This document shows positions 43,525 through 52,828 of a stretch of DNA of 64,000 nucleotides, one piece after another. Source of the DNA: Pseudalkalibacillus hwajinpoensis. GTDB lineage: Bacteria > Bacillota > Bacilli > Bacillales > Guptibacillaceae. The stretch's first letter is position 1; each line of letters begins with the position of its first letter. The notes beneath the pieces were generated by a model, which made no database searches, was not told the origin of the DNA, and worked only from the letters and a program-made list of their open reading frames with translations. The translations under genes and the position numbers were made by a program. Location of the stretch: positions 3,286,001 to 3,350,000 of the forward strand of contig NZ_CP156674.1 of the NCBI RefSeq assembly GCF_039851965.1, in the 5' to 3' direction.

Positions 43525-43953
43525 AGAACCACTCCCTAACATGTAATCAACGCCTTATCCCTAGCATAGTTTTCTACTATTAAAACCATATGAAGGAAAC
43601 GTAAAGATATATTTAATTTCAAAGGATTCCTTCGTTTTTTTCATGAAAGTTTGTCTGGTTGAGTGCTCCGATTGCGTCTGGAAGTGATAACTGGATGTAT
43701 TGGGAACAACTTGGTGTAATGACGAATAGGGTCATACCACTTTCATAAGATAAGCGATTGATCGGCATTATTTATTTTTCTTATTGCCATTTCCCTTTTT
43801 CGAAATAACTTACACCCCCTCTTTAAAGTTTATTTTACAATAATTCAGTTATTTCGGCAAAAAATTTCATTTCATTTGGATCTTTCTTCCTTATCATTCC
43901 TTCCTTTGCTATTCTTATAGATATAGAATCATCAAGGGGAGAGGGGGATACTT
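43525..43953. other. 429-bp gap between ytzE and the potassium channel gene
   Basis: No complete gene. On the plus strand 43663-43749 can be read as SAPIASGSDNWMYWEQLG and on to a stop, without a ribosome site; it may be a gene remnant or chance. GGTG...GTCATACCAC near 43710-43740 is a weak dyad. The last 60 nt should hold the promoter of the channel gene. Confidence 0.35.
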
Positions 43954-44964
43954 GTGTTTATACGAATATTCATTAAAAAAGCGATCAAACTTAATAACCG
44001 TTTCTTGTTTTATGCTTCGTTAGCCCTTGTATTGGTAAGTGCAATGATTATGCGTCTTATTGAGCCAGAGACATTTCCTACCCTGTTCGAGGCGTTATGG
44101 TGGGTAATGACAACCGTCACTACAGTTGGGTACGGAGATTATTTTCCAGTTTCAATTGGCGGGAGAATCTATGCAATGTTTCTCTATATTGTAGGAATTG
44201 GGTTGATTGGAGTAGTGATCGGTAAATTTGTTGATGGGTTTGCTGAGATAAAAAAAAGAAGGGAGGAAGGAAAGGTGCCATATGAGGGTAATAATCACAT
44301 AGTCATTATTGGTTGGTCACAAAAAGCATCTTATGCAGTTTCTGAGATCATGGATTCGGAGAAGTGCGAAATTGTCATTATTGATAAGCTGCCTAAGGCT
44401 CCTATCCTGGAAGAACATATTCATTACATTCAGGGGGATGCTGCTGAGGAAGCAGTGCTTCGAAAAGCAGATATTATGAACGCAAAGGCCGTACTTGTTT
44501 TTTCAGATGATAGCATTTATGATGCTCTGCTAGCAGATGGGAAGTCATTGATCATTGCGAGTTCAATAGAACGATTGTCAGCAGAGATCCATACTACCGT
44601 TGAAGTAATGAAAGAAGAACACATTAAGAATTTCAGACATGTTCAAGTAGATGAGTTTGTGTTATCGCACGAGGCGATTTCTCGTATGGCGGTTCGATCT
44701 GCTTTTACAAAAGGAATTTCCGGTGTGTATTCACAACTTTTAAGTAGAAGTTATGGCGACAATTTATATGAAATACCTGTTCATCAAAATTGGACGACTT
44801 ATCGGGAGGCATTCAATGCTCTGTTGGAAGAGGGTGCGACCCTCATCGCAGATGGCGATAAAATGGATATTAATCGTCGTCTGGACGAAGCGATTTCAAG
44901 GAATGCAAAACTATTTGTGATTTGTGATCAAGGGGTATACGACAAATTAAAAAGGCGGGTGTAG
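43954..44964 (+). CDS. TrkA-N-gated potassium channel (YugO/MthK-like)
   Basis: A 336-aa two-helix potassium channel: pore helix and selectivity filter TVTTVGYGDYFP (57-62 is TVGYGD), second helix LYIVGIGLIGVVIGKFVDG, then a cytosolic RCK/TrkA-N domain (NHIVIIGWSQKASYAV...VIIDK...GDAAEEAVL). It conducts K+ gated by a bound ligand. GTG 43954 has GAGGGGG 6 nt upstream. ytjP follows after 5 nt, so both are probably co-transcribed. Confidence 0.9.
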   Translation: MFIRIFIKKAIKLNNRFLFYASLALVLVSAMIMRLIEPETFPTLFEALWWVMTTVTTVGYGDYFPVSIGGRIYAMFLYIVGIGLIGVVIGKFVDGFAEIKKRREEGKVPYEGNNHIVIIGWSQKASYAVSEIMDSEKCEIVIIDKLPKAPILEEHIHYIQGDAAEEAVLRKADIMNAKAVLVFSDDSIYDALLADGKSLIIASSIERLSAEIHTTVEVMKEEHIKNFRHVQVDEFVLSHEAISRMAVRSAFTKGISGVYSQLLSRSYGDNLYEIPVHQNWTTYREAFNALLEEGATLIADGDKMDINRRLDEAISRNAKLFVICDQGVYDKLKRRV

Positions 44965-44969
44965 TAGGA

Positions 44970-46379
44970 ATGAGTGCAGTAAACTGGCATGATGAAGTCT
45001 TGAAGAGGAAAGAACATCTTCTGAATGATTTAAAAGGTCTGCTTGAAATTAAGAGTGTATTAAACGAAGAAGAAAGTAGTGTTGAAGCACCCTTTGGAAA
45101 AGAGGTCAGAGAAGCGCTGGATTATATGCTTGCATTAGGAAAGCGTGATGGGTTTCAAACGAAAGATGTGAAACATGTATCAGGTCATCTGGAGTTTGGC
45201 GAAGGAGAAGAACTCATTGGGATTTTATGCCACGTTGATGTTGTCCCTGCCGGGAGTGGCTGGACAACACCTGCGTTCGAACCGGAGATCCGCGATGGTA
45301 AACTTTTTGCAAGAGGTGCTATTGACAATAAAGGACCTACTATTGCTTCTTACTGGGCGATGATGATTGTTAAAGAGCTTTTCCCTTCCCTTTCAAGGCG
45401 GATTCGCATGATTATAGGTACGGATGAAGAAAGTTCATGGCGATGTGTCGATACATATTTTAAGAATGAAGAAATGCCTTCTATGGGTTTTGCTCCTGAC
45501 GCTGTATTTCCAATCATTCATGCTGAAAAGGGAATTGCTGATTTTGAATGGACTTTCCCTGTTTTGGGTGGGGATATAAGCGATCTTACACTTCAGTCCT
45601 TCGAATCAGGTGAGCGTCTTAATATGGTCCCAGATTTTGCATCAGCAGTTTGTGCAGGTGATCAAGAGAAATTGCTTAAGATTCAAAAGGAATATAAGCT
45701 ATATTTGATGGAAAATGAACTGGATGGGGATGCCACGCTTGATGGGGAGCTCACCCTGAAAATGAATGGTGTATCAGTGCATGGGTCAGTACCAAATAAA
45801 GGGATTAATGCAGCCTTCAAGCTCTCCACATTCCTCGAAAACCAGCCCATTGATGAGAATGGGGCAATGTATATAGGGTTTATTTCTAAGTGGTTGGTTG
45901 ACGATGTTAATGGAGAGCGTCTAGGCGTCCAGTTCGAGGATAAGGTTACTGGGACCCTTACAATGAATGCTGGAACGTTTTCTTATTCGTTTAATGAAGG
46001 TGGTAAGATTGGGATAAACCTTCGTTATCCGGTTACCTGTGAATTTAATGAAGTAACAGCAAAGTTTGAAAGAGTAACAAACCCTCTTTCAATGTCAATG
46101 AACGTGCTAGATCATATGACACCTCATCATGTTTCTAAAGATCATCAACTAATCGAGAAACTTCAACGTGTTTATGAGAAGCAAACAGGTGAAGAGGCTG
46201 AGCTACTGTCAATCGGAGGAGGTACTTATGCCCGCTCCCTTAAAGCTGGTGTGGCTTTTGGTGCCTTGTTTAAAGGTGAACCTCAAGTTGCACATCAGAA
46301 AGATGAGTATGTAGATATAGCGGATTTACTGAGAGCTGCTGCTATTTATGCCGAAGCTATCTATGAACTTGCAAAATAA
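44970..46379 (+). CDS. ytjP: dipeptidase PepV family, YtjP
   Basis: A 469-aa M20 metallopeptidase: GILCHVDVVPAG (zinc His and catalytic Asp), GAIDNKGP (bridging Asp), TDEESSWRC (catalytic Glu-Glu), and a C-terminal H (PQVAHQKDEYVD). Cleaves dipeptides with unblocked N-termini. Starts 5 nt after the channel gene. B. subtilis YtjP lies next to ytkP and ytlP as here. Confidence 0.92.
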   Translation: MSAVNWHDEVLKRKEHLLNDLKGLLEIKSVLNEEESSVEAPFGKEVREALDYMLALGKRDGFQTKDVKHVSGHLEFGEGEELIGILCHVDVVPAGSGWTTPAFEPEIRDGKLFARGAIDNKGPTIASYWAMMIVKELFPSLSRRIRMIIGTDEESSWRCVDTYFKNEEMPSMGFAPDAVFPIIHAEKGIADFEWTFPVLGGDISDLTLQSFESGERLNMVPDFASAVCAGDQEKLLKIQKEYKLYLMENELDGDATLDGELTLKMNGVSVHGSVPNKGINAAFKLSTFLENQPIDENGAMYIGFISKWLVDDVNGERLGVQFEDKVTGTLTMNAGTFSYSFNEGGKIGINLRYPVTCEFNEVTAKFERVTNPLSMSMNVLDHMTPHHVSKDHQLIEKLQRVYEKQTGEEAELLSIGGGTYARSLKAGVAFGALFKGEPQVAHQKDEYVDIADLLRAAAIYAEAIYELAK

Positions 46380-46382
46380 TAG

Positions 46383-46414
46383 AGAAAACGCCATGCCGGT
46401 TTTGGCATGGCGTT
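46383..46414. terminator. hairpin between ytjP and ytkP
   Basis: AACGCCATGCC (46387-46397) and GGCATGGCGTT (46404-46414). The T-run (TTTT) is on the minus strand, so it best serves ytkP; it may also end ytjP. Confidence 0.75.
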
Positions 46415-46487
46415 AATAAAAGGAAACTTCCATATAGCGAGGTTTTTTTTGATTCTCCACTAATGGTTAGAACCTACTAGGGGCAAA

Positions 46488-47417
46488 TTATAAGGAACTA
46501 AATAGATCACTTGAGAGATAACGTTCACCTGAATCACAGGTCATTGTAACGACAACTTGATCTGGTGATAGGCGATCTGCAACCTGCATTGCTGCATAAA
46601 CGGCAGCCCCTGACGAAGGACCAACTAGAAGCCCTTCTTCGCGAGCGAGTTTTCTCGTTACTTCATAAGCCTGTTCGTCAGTGATTTGAATGATTTCATC
46701 GTAAATGGAAGTGTTTAGAATATCAGGTATAAATCCAGGGCTTGTTCCTACAAGCTTATGTTTCCCGGGTTTTCCTCCAGAAAGTACAGGGGACCCTTCA
46801 GGTTCCACAACATGAACTGTGAGGTCTGGATAGTGTTCTTTTAGAACTTCTCCAGTCCCTGTCACTGTCCCTCCGGTTCCTGCTGTTGAGACAAAAGCAG
46901 CGGGTGTTACTCCGAGTTCCTTCATTCCTTCAATGATTTCGATCGCCGTAGATGTTCTATGTGCATCAGGGTTCGCCTCGTTTTCGAATTGCATTGGAAT
47001 GAAACTATTATCAATTGTCTCTGCAATTTCTTTAGCTTTCCTAATGGCTCCAGGCATCTTTTCTGATGAAGGAGTAAGAACAACTTTTGCACCATAAGCC
47101 TTTAGAAGCTTAATGCGTTCCTGTGTAGCATTATCAGGCATGACGATAATAGCAGGATAACCATTCGCAGCAGCATTCATAGCAAGCCCGATCCCCGTGT
47201 TACCGGATGTAGGTTCAATAATTGTCGATCCGTCTTTCAATAGTCCTTTCTCTTCAGCCTGTATAATCATATTGTAGGCTGCTCGGTCTTTTACGCTTCG
47301 ACTTGGATTAAAATATTCAAGTTTGGCATAAATTTTGGCTCCATTAGAATTCGGAACACGGTTTAATTTAAGTAGCGGAGTGTTGCCGATAAGATCAGCC
47401 ATATTTTCATAGATCAT
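46488..47417 (-). CDS. ytkP: PLP-dependent cysteine synthase family protein YtkP
   Basis: A 309-aa fold-type II enzyme: IGNTPLLKLNRV, PLP lysine in SRSVKDRAA (about 43), EPTSGNTGIGLA, and phosphate loop STAGTGGTVTGTGE. It resembles O-acetylserine sulfhydrylase, but YtkP is only a putative paralogue of CysK, and cystathionine or other activity is possible. No SAM riboswitch is seen upstream. Divergent from ytlP. Confidence 0.9.
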   Translation of the reverse strand: MIYENMADLIGNTPLLKLNRVPNSNGAKIYAKLEYFNPSRSVKDRAAYNMIIQAEEKGLLKDGSTIIEPTSGNTGIGLAMNAAANGYPAIIVMPDNATQERIKLLKAYGAKVVLTPSSEKMPGAIRKAKEIAETIDNSFIPMQFENEANPDAHRTSTAIEIIEGMKELGVTPAAFVSTAGTGGTVTGTGEVLKEHYPDLTVHVVEPEGSPVLSGGKPGKHKLVGTSPGFIPDILNTSIYDEIIQITDEQAYEVTRKLAREEGLLVGPSSGAAVYAAMQVADRLSPDQVVVTMTCDSGERYLSSDLFSSL

Positions 47418-47613
47418 GTAAGCACGTCCTTTTTAAATGAATAAAGTTCTTTCTTATAGTTGTAGCATTGGTATAAGAGCAGCAGACTACTTACTGTTCC
47501 CCATTATAACAAAAGTTGTCCTAGGAAGAACAAGATGTCGACTTAAAGTAAAAAAGTGAAAGAGAATTCAGTTTTTTTGATAGAATAGAACCATGATAGA
47601 AGGAGTGAACTTT

Positions 47614-48162
47614 TTGAGTACTCATTATTTTATTGCTCTCCCTATTGAACAACAATTGAGAGATAAGCTAGAAAAGATTCAACATGGTTATGATCTAAGG
47701 TTATATAAACATCATGTATATCCTGAAGATTTTCATGTAACAATGGCTTTCCTTGGTCAAGCATCAGAAGAGCAATTGCTTTCTCTACATAACGGCTTAC
47801 AAAACGTGGTAGAGAATTTCCGTCCATTTAATATTGAAATTGAACGAATTGCAGGATTTGGATCAAAGGACCAACCTCGCGTCCTCTTTGCAGAAGTTAA
47901 GATAAACGAAAGATTAGAGCAGCTCCATAGAAAAGTCGTAGCTGTTTGCTCGACTGCTGGATTTGTATCTGATCAAAGAGCGTACCGTCCTCACATCACG
48001 CTTGCTAAGAAATGGCGTTTTTCTGACAGAAAGATAGCATCTGATTGGCCTGTATTTAAAAGTGAAAATCAAGAAGTTTATTCTTTAAAGCTCTATAAAG
48101 TAGCCCCAAATGAAAAGCCGCGATATCAATGTGTTGAGTCTTATGCGTTTAATGAGCTATAA
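47614..48162 (+). CDS. ytlP: RNA 2',3'-cyclic phosphodiesterase YtlP (ThpR)
   Basis: A 182-aa 2H phosphoesterase with the two HxT motifs HVTMAFLG and HITLAKKW. Opens 2',3'-cyclic phosphates or ligates 2',5' ends. TTG 47614 is chosen since AAGGAGTG lies just upstream; ATG 47593 lies before that site. It overlaps the lrgA-like gene, implying coupling. Confidence 0.9.
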   Translation: MSTHYFIALPIEQQLRDKLEKIQHGYDLRLYKHHVYPEDFHVTMAFLGQASEEQLLSLHNGLQNVVENFRPFNIEIERIAGFGSKDQPRVLFAEVKINERLEQLHRKVVAVCSTAGFVSDQRAYRPHITLAKKWRFSDRKIASDWPVFKSENQEVYSLKLYKVAPNEKPRYQCVESYAFNEL

Positions 48163-48514
48163 CCTGTTTGTAACCACCTTACAGATTGGCCTACTGTTTG
48201 GTTTTTATCTTGTCGGAAGTTTTCTGCAAAATGCGTTTCATCTTCCTGTACCTGGAAGTGTTATGGGGATGGTTCTATTATTAATCGGCCTTTATTTAAA
48301 ATGGGTGCCAATCGGATGGATATCAATAGGTGCTTCTGCATTGCTAAACCATTTACCTCTGCTTTTCATTCCTGTGACAGTCGGGATCATGCAACACCTC
48401 GATTTCTTTAGTGGAAAAAGTCTCTGGCTAATCCCAATCGTTCTCATAAGTACTTGGATTGTGATGGGGGTAACAGGATGGATGGGGCAAACACTAGGGA
48501 ATCGAAAGGAGTAA
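48143..48514 (+). CDS. lrgA: LrgA/CidA-family holin-like membrane protein
   Basis: About 123 aa with four helices: LQIGLLFGFYLVGSFLQNAF, LPVPGSVMGMVLLLIGL, LLFIPVTVGIM and a C-terminal helix. In S. aureus LrgAB opposes CidA and modulates murein hydrolase activity; others link the pair to pyruvate transport. The start is uncertain: ATG 48143 and 48152 both lack a strong ribosome site, and coupling to ytlP is likely. The frame continues upstream to 48110. Confidence 0.85.
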   Translation: MRLMSYNLFVTTLQIGLLFGFYLVGSFLQNAFHLPVPGSVMGMVLLLIGLYLKWVPIGWISIGASALLNHLPLLFIPVTVGIMQHLDFFSGKSLWLIPIVLISTWIVMGVTGWMGQTLGNRKE

Positions 48515-48520
48515 ATGGTT

Positions 48521-49207
48521 ATGATGGCATTGCAAATGATTTTCTGGTTTCTTTTTACACTTGTTCTTTATGTCGTGTTCCGCAGGCTTTATCAGCTTGT
48601 TCCATACCCATTTATGATACCGGTATTAACGTGTACTGTGTTTCTCGTTATCCTATTGACAACATTCGATGTTACTTATGACACATACTTTAGCGGTGGG
48701 CAGTGGATAGACGCATTGCTTGGCCCTGCGATCGTAGCGCTCGCTTTTCCACTCTATAAACAAAGAAAGCTGCTAAATAAGTATAAAGTAGAGATCCTGT
48801 CCACTGTGTTAATAGCCAGCTTGCTTGGCATTCTTTCTGGTTACTGGTTCGCTGTAATTGGAGGTTATAACGAATTAATTACAAACACAATCATTTCTAA
48901 AAACGTCACCACTCCTGTTGCGATGGAAGTAGCAAACATGTCTGGCGGTGAACCTGCTATAGCTGTTATTTTCGTTATGATCGCTGGGATTGGGGGTGCC
49001 GTTACGGGGCCGTGGGTGTTTAATATCCTTGGGATATCTCATTTTTTAGGAGTTGGAATGGCATTGGGAGGTGCTTCGCATGCCATTGGTACAGCTAAAG
49101 CACTGGAATATGGTCAAAAAGAGGCTGCAGTCAGTTCGATTGTGTTAGGTTTATGTGCCCTTTGTGTCTCCGTTCTTGGTCCACTATTATTAAAATGGAT
49201 TTCCTAA
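48521..49207 (+). CDS. lrgB: LrgB/CidB-family membrane protein
   Basis: A 228-aa partner of LrgA with about 6-7 helices, including SGGEPAIAVIFVMIAGIGGAVTG and GASHAIGTAKALEYG (the family signature). ATG 48521 is preferred to ATG 48515, which sits 3 nt from AAGGAG; the 48521 codon is 9 nt away. Directly follows lrgA. Confidence 0.9.
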   Translation: MMALQMIFWFLFTLVLYVVFRRLYQLVPYPFMIPVLTCTVFLVILLTTFDVTYDTYFSGGQWIDALLGPAIVALAFPLYKQRKLLNKYKVEILSTVLIASLLGILSGYWFAVIGGYNELITNTIISKNVTTPVAMEVANMSGGEPAIAVIFVMIAGIGGAVTGPWVFNILGISHFLGVGMALGGASHAIGTAKALEYGQKEAAVSSIVLGLCALCVSVLGPLLLKWIS

Positions 49208-49302
49208 TTATTGTGAACGGACGACATGTCAAAAAGGGATTCTATAAATAAGATAGATAATGACAGAGATTGTAAGCATCTCAGCAAAGGATGGGGTTTA
49301 GT

Positions 49303-51441
49303 GTGATACGAGATTACTCTGGATTTAAAAAAGTAAGTCAGGCTTTTACAGCATATTGGGATGACTTCCAAACCATTACAGTTATGGCCGATATCTCGTT
49401 AGATGTTCAAGATGCCTACTCTCTTACTGATGGTCATCTCGATCTTCCGATTGAAATAAAAGCGAATTCTAAACTTGGAAAGAATCGACTCGTTTCTCTG
49501 CAAGTTAGCTCTGAGTATGTTCCTGGTAATGATTATTACCTGCTTCATTCGAGTGGTGAGTCGAGTCTTGTTTTTACAGGGAAAGTGGTAAGAACAGATG
49601 CCTTTGACGAACGTTATTATTATGATGGTGAACTTGGGGCTATCTTAACAGAAACAGGAACAATATTTAGAGTATGGGCTCCAACAGCAACGGATGTCGT
49701 GGTGAACATTTACAACGATCGATTTGAAAAGCAGATAGAAATTCCTATGTTGAAGCAGGAGCGAGGCGTTTTTGAATGTATTTCATCCTATCAGGAAGGT
49801 ACATTATACACCTACAGTGTGCAGGTAAATGGAGATTTGAGAGAAACCGTGGATCCGTATGCCAAAGCGGCTACTTCGAATTGCAAGTTTGGAATGGTTG
49901 TAGATGCTTCTAAAACAAATCCTGAAAACTGGGATCCGATGGATAAACCAACGCTTTCAAGATCATCTGATGCAATTATTTATGAGCTTCATGTGAGGGA
50001 TTTCAGCGTTCAAGCCAGAGGGGGTATGAAGAACAGAGGGAAATACAAAGCGTTTACTGAGGATCCACCAGAAAAGAATGGCATTCCATCAGGGGTTAAT
50101 TATATGAAATGGCTTGGTGTGACACACGTTGAACTTCTGCCTATTCAGGATTTTGGAAGTGTTGATGAAACAAAGGCAGAGCCTTCTTACAATTGGGGCT
50201 ATGATCCGATTCATTATTTTGTTCCAGAAGGAAGCTACTCACTACATTCATACGAGCCATATACGCGTATTCGTGAAGTGAAGGAAATGATTTCAAGCCT
50301 TCATCAAAAAGGGTTAAGAGTTATTATGGATGTTGTGTTTAATCATGTTTATCAGCTTCACGCTTCAAATTTGGAAAAAATTGTTCCTGGTTATTACTTT
50401 CGATTTGATCAGGGTGGGAAGCCTTCAAATGGAACCGGGGTAGGAAATGATACAGCTTCAGAACGAAGGATGATGCGAAAGCTTATTGTCGACTCTGTTG
50501 TTTACTGGGTAAGGGAATATGGTATTGATGGGTTCCGATTTGATTTAATGGGTATACATGATAAAGAAACGATGAAGGAAGTTCGTTATGCACTTGATTG
50601 CATCGATCCGACAATTTTGTTGTTTGGAGAAGGCTGGCATATGAATACTATATTACCGGACCATCGAAAGGCCATGATCTCCCATGCACGAGAATTGCCA
50701 CGCATCGGGTTTTTTAACGACCACTTTCGCGACTCTGTTAAGGGTAAATTATTTGATACCCGGTCTACAGGGTTTGCGACTGGAAATTTATCCGTTAAAG
50801 AAGATGTGAAGAAGTGTATAATGGGGAGTGTTGAGGATTATTTTATTACCGCTTCTCAGTCCATTAACTATGTAGAATGCCATGACAACCATACGTTATG
50901 GGATCGATTAAATAGGAGTCATCCAGATGTTAGTGAAGAAGTGAAGCAAAACATGCATCGGCTTGCAACAGCGATTACCATCCTGTCACAGGGAATACCT
51001 TTTATTCATGCAGGTCAGGAGTTTTTTAGAACAAAGAATGGCGTTGAGGATAGTTATAAATCTCCTGATAAAATTAACCGTTTTGATTGGCAGAGAATGA
51101 GAGCTGTTCAGGAAAATGTGAAGTATATTAAAGGTCTAATCTCAATCCGAAAGTACTTTCCAGCTTTTCGGATGGCAGAACTTCATGATATGCACCGGAT
51201 TTCATTTTTCGACTCTCCGGGGCCATTAATTGCTTATCGCATCAAGCAGGAAGAAACAAATGAAACGATCATTGTTGTTCATAATGGGGGCTTTCAAGCT
51301 GATGTTATTCATATAGGAGAAGGGGAGAAGTGGATTCTTGCTGATGAGGGTCATGCTGGTGTTGAACCAATCAGAAGGACGACTGAAAAAGCTCTCACTG
51401 TGGCTCCGTTTAACACTCTTGTCCTTGTGACAAATGATTAA
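49303..51441 (+). CDS. amyX: pullulanase, type I (AmyX)
   Basis: A 712-aa GH13 debranching enzyme. It has an N-terminal CBM48-like domain (IFRVWAPTATDVVVNIY), the pullulanase-type YNWGYDP, DVVFNHV, GIDGFRFDLMG with nucleophile Asp, FGEGWHM with acid Glu, and ECHDNHTLWDR. It cuts alpha-1,6 links in pullulan or glycogen debranching. No signal peptide is seen, so it is intracellular. GTG 49303 (AAAGGATGGGG upstream) is preferred to ATG 49291. Confidence 0.95.
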   Translation: MIRDYSGFKKVSQAFTAYWDDFQTITVMADISLDVQDAYSLTDGHLDLPIEIKANSKLGKNRLVSLQVSSEYVPGNDYYLLHSSGESSLVFTGKVVRTDAFDERYYYDGELGAILTETGTIFRVWAPTATDVVVNIYNDRFEKQIEIPMLKQERGVFECISSYQEGTLYTYSVQVNGDLRETVDPYAKAATSNCKFGMVVDASKTNPENWDPMDKPTLSRSSDAIIYELHVRDFSVQARGGMKNRGKYKAFTEDPPEKNGIPSGVNYMKWLGVTHVELLPIQDFGSVDETKAEPSYNWGYDPIHYFVPEGSYSLHSYEPYTRIREVKEMISSLHQKGLRVIMDVVFNHVYQLHASNLEKIVPGYYFRFDQGGKPSNGTGVGNDTASERRMMRKLIVDSVVYWVREYGIDGFRFDLMGIHDKETMKEVRYALDCIDPTILLFGEGWHMNTILPDHRKAMISHARELPRIGFFNDHFRDSVKGKLFDTRSTGFATGNLSVKEDVKKCIMGSVEDYFITASQSINYVECHDNHTLWDRLNRSHPDVSEEVKQNMHRLATAITILSQGIPFIHAGQEFFRTKNGVEDSYKSPDKINRFDWQRMRAVQENVKYIKGLISIRKYFPAFRMAELHDMHRISFFDSPGPLIAYRIKQEETNETIIVVHNGGFQADVIHIGEGEKWILADEGHAGVEPIRRTTEKALTVAPFNTLVLVTND

Positions 51442-51444
51442 GAC

Positions 51445-51549
51445 ATGAAGATTTCTTCAACCTGTGTTATAATTTTTTATTCGTAGACGGTTTTTAGCTA
51501 AGTCCGGAGAAATACCGCTAAAGACAAAGGCAAAACTTCCAGAATCTAC
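51445..51549 (+). promoter_or_regulatory. ytmP promoter and structured leader
   Basis: TATAAT at 51468-51473 has a weak -35 (TGAAGA) 16 nt upstream, itself part of the palindrome TGAAGATTTCTTCA (51445-51458). Downstream, nested pairs GTAGA (51483-51487)/TCTAC (51545-51549) and TTTAGC (51493-51498)/GCTAAA (51517-51522) could fold. No known riboswitch matched. Confidence 0.4.
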
Positions 51550-51577
51550 AAACTAACGTGAATCGAAGGTGAAATTG

Positions 51578-52375
51578 TTGGAGAACATTTTAGGCGAAGG
51601 TTGGCAGGTGACACCTGCTGGCGGAGCGACAGGCGAAGCATACTTAGCTCAATACGGAGACGAGAAACTATTCCTAAAGCGGAACTCCTCACCTTTTCTG
51701 GCTGTTTTGTCGGCGGAAGGTATCGTACCGAAACTTCTCTGGACCAAGCGCCTCGAGAACGGAGACGTCATTACAGCCCAGAAGTGGCTACCGGGGAGGG
51801 AACTGAAGTCACATGAGATGAAGCAGCCAAGAGTGGCACAAATGCTGTACAAAATCCATCGGTCTTCAGAACTACTTAGAATGCTTAATAGACTTGGGAA
51901 AAAGCCCCTATCACCAGACGTTATTTACCTTGATCTCATGGAAAAATTTGAAGATCACCATCGAACAGATGTGGAGGTCATTAGAGCTCTTTCCTATTTA
52001 TCATCAAATAAAAGTGACCTTGAGCATGTTGAAAAGGTCGTTTGTCATTGTGATGTTAATCATAATAATTGGATGTTTAGTGAGGAAGGGAATTTGTATT
52101 TAATTGATTGGGATGGAGCAGTCGTAGCCGATCCCGCTCTTGATATAGGAATGCTTCTTTACTGGTACGTTCCAAAAGAAGAGTGGAGCGAATGGCTTAG
52201 CCACTACGGTCTTACTAATACAGAAGGTCTTCGCCATCGCATGTATTGGTACGTGGTGGCTCAGACCCTTCTATCAATTTACTGGTATGATTTAAAAGGA
52301 CTGTATGGGGAAGTTGAATTTTGGAAAAAAGATCTTGAGAATTTAAATCACTATCGGCTTATTGATAATGATTGA
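51578..52375 (+). CDS. ytmP: APH/choline-kinase-fold phosphotransferase YtmP
   Basis: A 265-aa kinase-fold protein starting MENILGEGWQVTPAGGATGEAY, with the Brenner-type HCDVNHNNW and LIDWDGA metal site. Matches B. subtilis YtmP over the first 80 residues as I recall it. Substrate is unknown (aminoglycosides are unlikely). TTG 51578 is preferred to GTG 51569. Its 3' end overlaps the antisense gene ytzH by 17 nt. Confidence 0.88.
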   Translation: MENILGEGWQVTPAGGATGEAYLAQYGDEKLFLKRNSSPFLAVLSAEGIVPKLLWTKRLENGDVITAQKWLPGRELKSHEMKQPRVAQMLYKIHRSSELLRMLNRLGKKPLSPDVIYLDLMEKFEDHHRTDVEVIRALSYLSSNKSDLEHVEKVVCHCDVNHNNWMFSEEGNLYLIDWDGAVVADPALDIGMLLYWYVPKEEWSEWLSHYGLTNTEGLRHRMYWYVVAQTLLSIYWYDLKGLYGEVEFWKKDLENLNHYRLIDND

Positions 52376-52637
52376 TCGTATCTACCCACTGGCTAAGATT
52401 AGGCCGGTGGGTTTCTATATGGATTAACAGATCGGTTTCGTGCGCTCCCGCTGTACTATATTCTTCAATCTGACGGAGTACTTCCTTTATTTCGGGTGCT
52501 ACATCGGCATTCTGTTGCAAAGCTGATGCTAGTCTCTGAATTTGTTGGCATTCAGATAATGTGCCTGTGCAATCAATGTGATGGTTATTCAAGATATCAG
52601 CCATAATGTAGAGTTGGTCTTGATGGGATAATGGCAT
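52359..52637 (-). CDS. ytzH: YtzH-family small protein
   Basis: A 92-aa helical protein (MPLSHQDQLYIMADILNNHH...VLRQIEEYSTAGAHETDLLIHI in part), the same length and position as B. subtilis YtzH between ytmP and trmB. ATG 52637 lies 7 nt after AAAGGAGG; the ATG at 52643 is too close. Function unknown. Confidence 0.82.
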   Translation of the reverse strand: MPLSHQDQLYIMADILNNHHIDCTGTLSECQQIQRLASALQQNADVAPEIKEVLRQIEEYSTAGAHETDLLIHIETHRPNLSQWVDTINHYQ

Positions 52638-52707
52638 TTTCATTCCTCCTTTACAGTACTACTTAGTAGCGTGTACAGAATGAATGGATTTATCCCACTT
52701 GAACTAG

Positions 52708-52734
52708 AAAAAACACGGAGTTAACCGTGTTTTT
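52708..52734 (-). terminator. intrinsic terminator after the CydS-like gene
   Basis: AAAAACACGG and CCGTGTTTTT around a 6-nt loop; on the minus strand it directly follows the TAA at 52733-52735. Confidence 0.85.
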
Positions 52735-52828
52735 AATGTGTGTCTCCTTTAGCACCCCAACCGAAGAGAGCGACGATGGAAAGAATGATAACAATCCATG
52801 GAGCCCAAATAATGAGGAAATTTTCCAT
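52733..52828 (-). CDS. CydS-like single-helix peptide, 31 aa
   Basis: ATG 52828 follows AAAGGAG by about 9 nt. The peptide begins MENFLIIWAPWIVIILSIVA and continues LFGWGAKGDTH. It closely resembles what I recall of CydS, the 33-residue third subunit of Geobacillus cytochrome bd oxidase (FLI..AP..V..LS.VA.F..G.K). No cydAB genes lie nearby, so the subunit would act in trans, or the peptide belongs to another oxidase. It has its own terminator. Confidence 0.7.
   Translation of the reverse strand: MENFLIIWAPWIVIILSIVALFGWGAKGDTH

Noticed and set aside
51500..51540. c-di-GMP (GEMM) riboswitch before ytmP
   Set aside because: AAAGGCAAAAC recalls part of the motif, but the required GAAA and GACGCAAAGC elements are not present in order.
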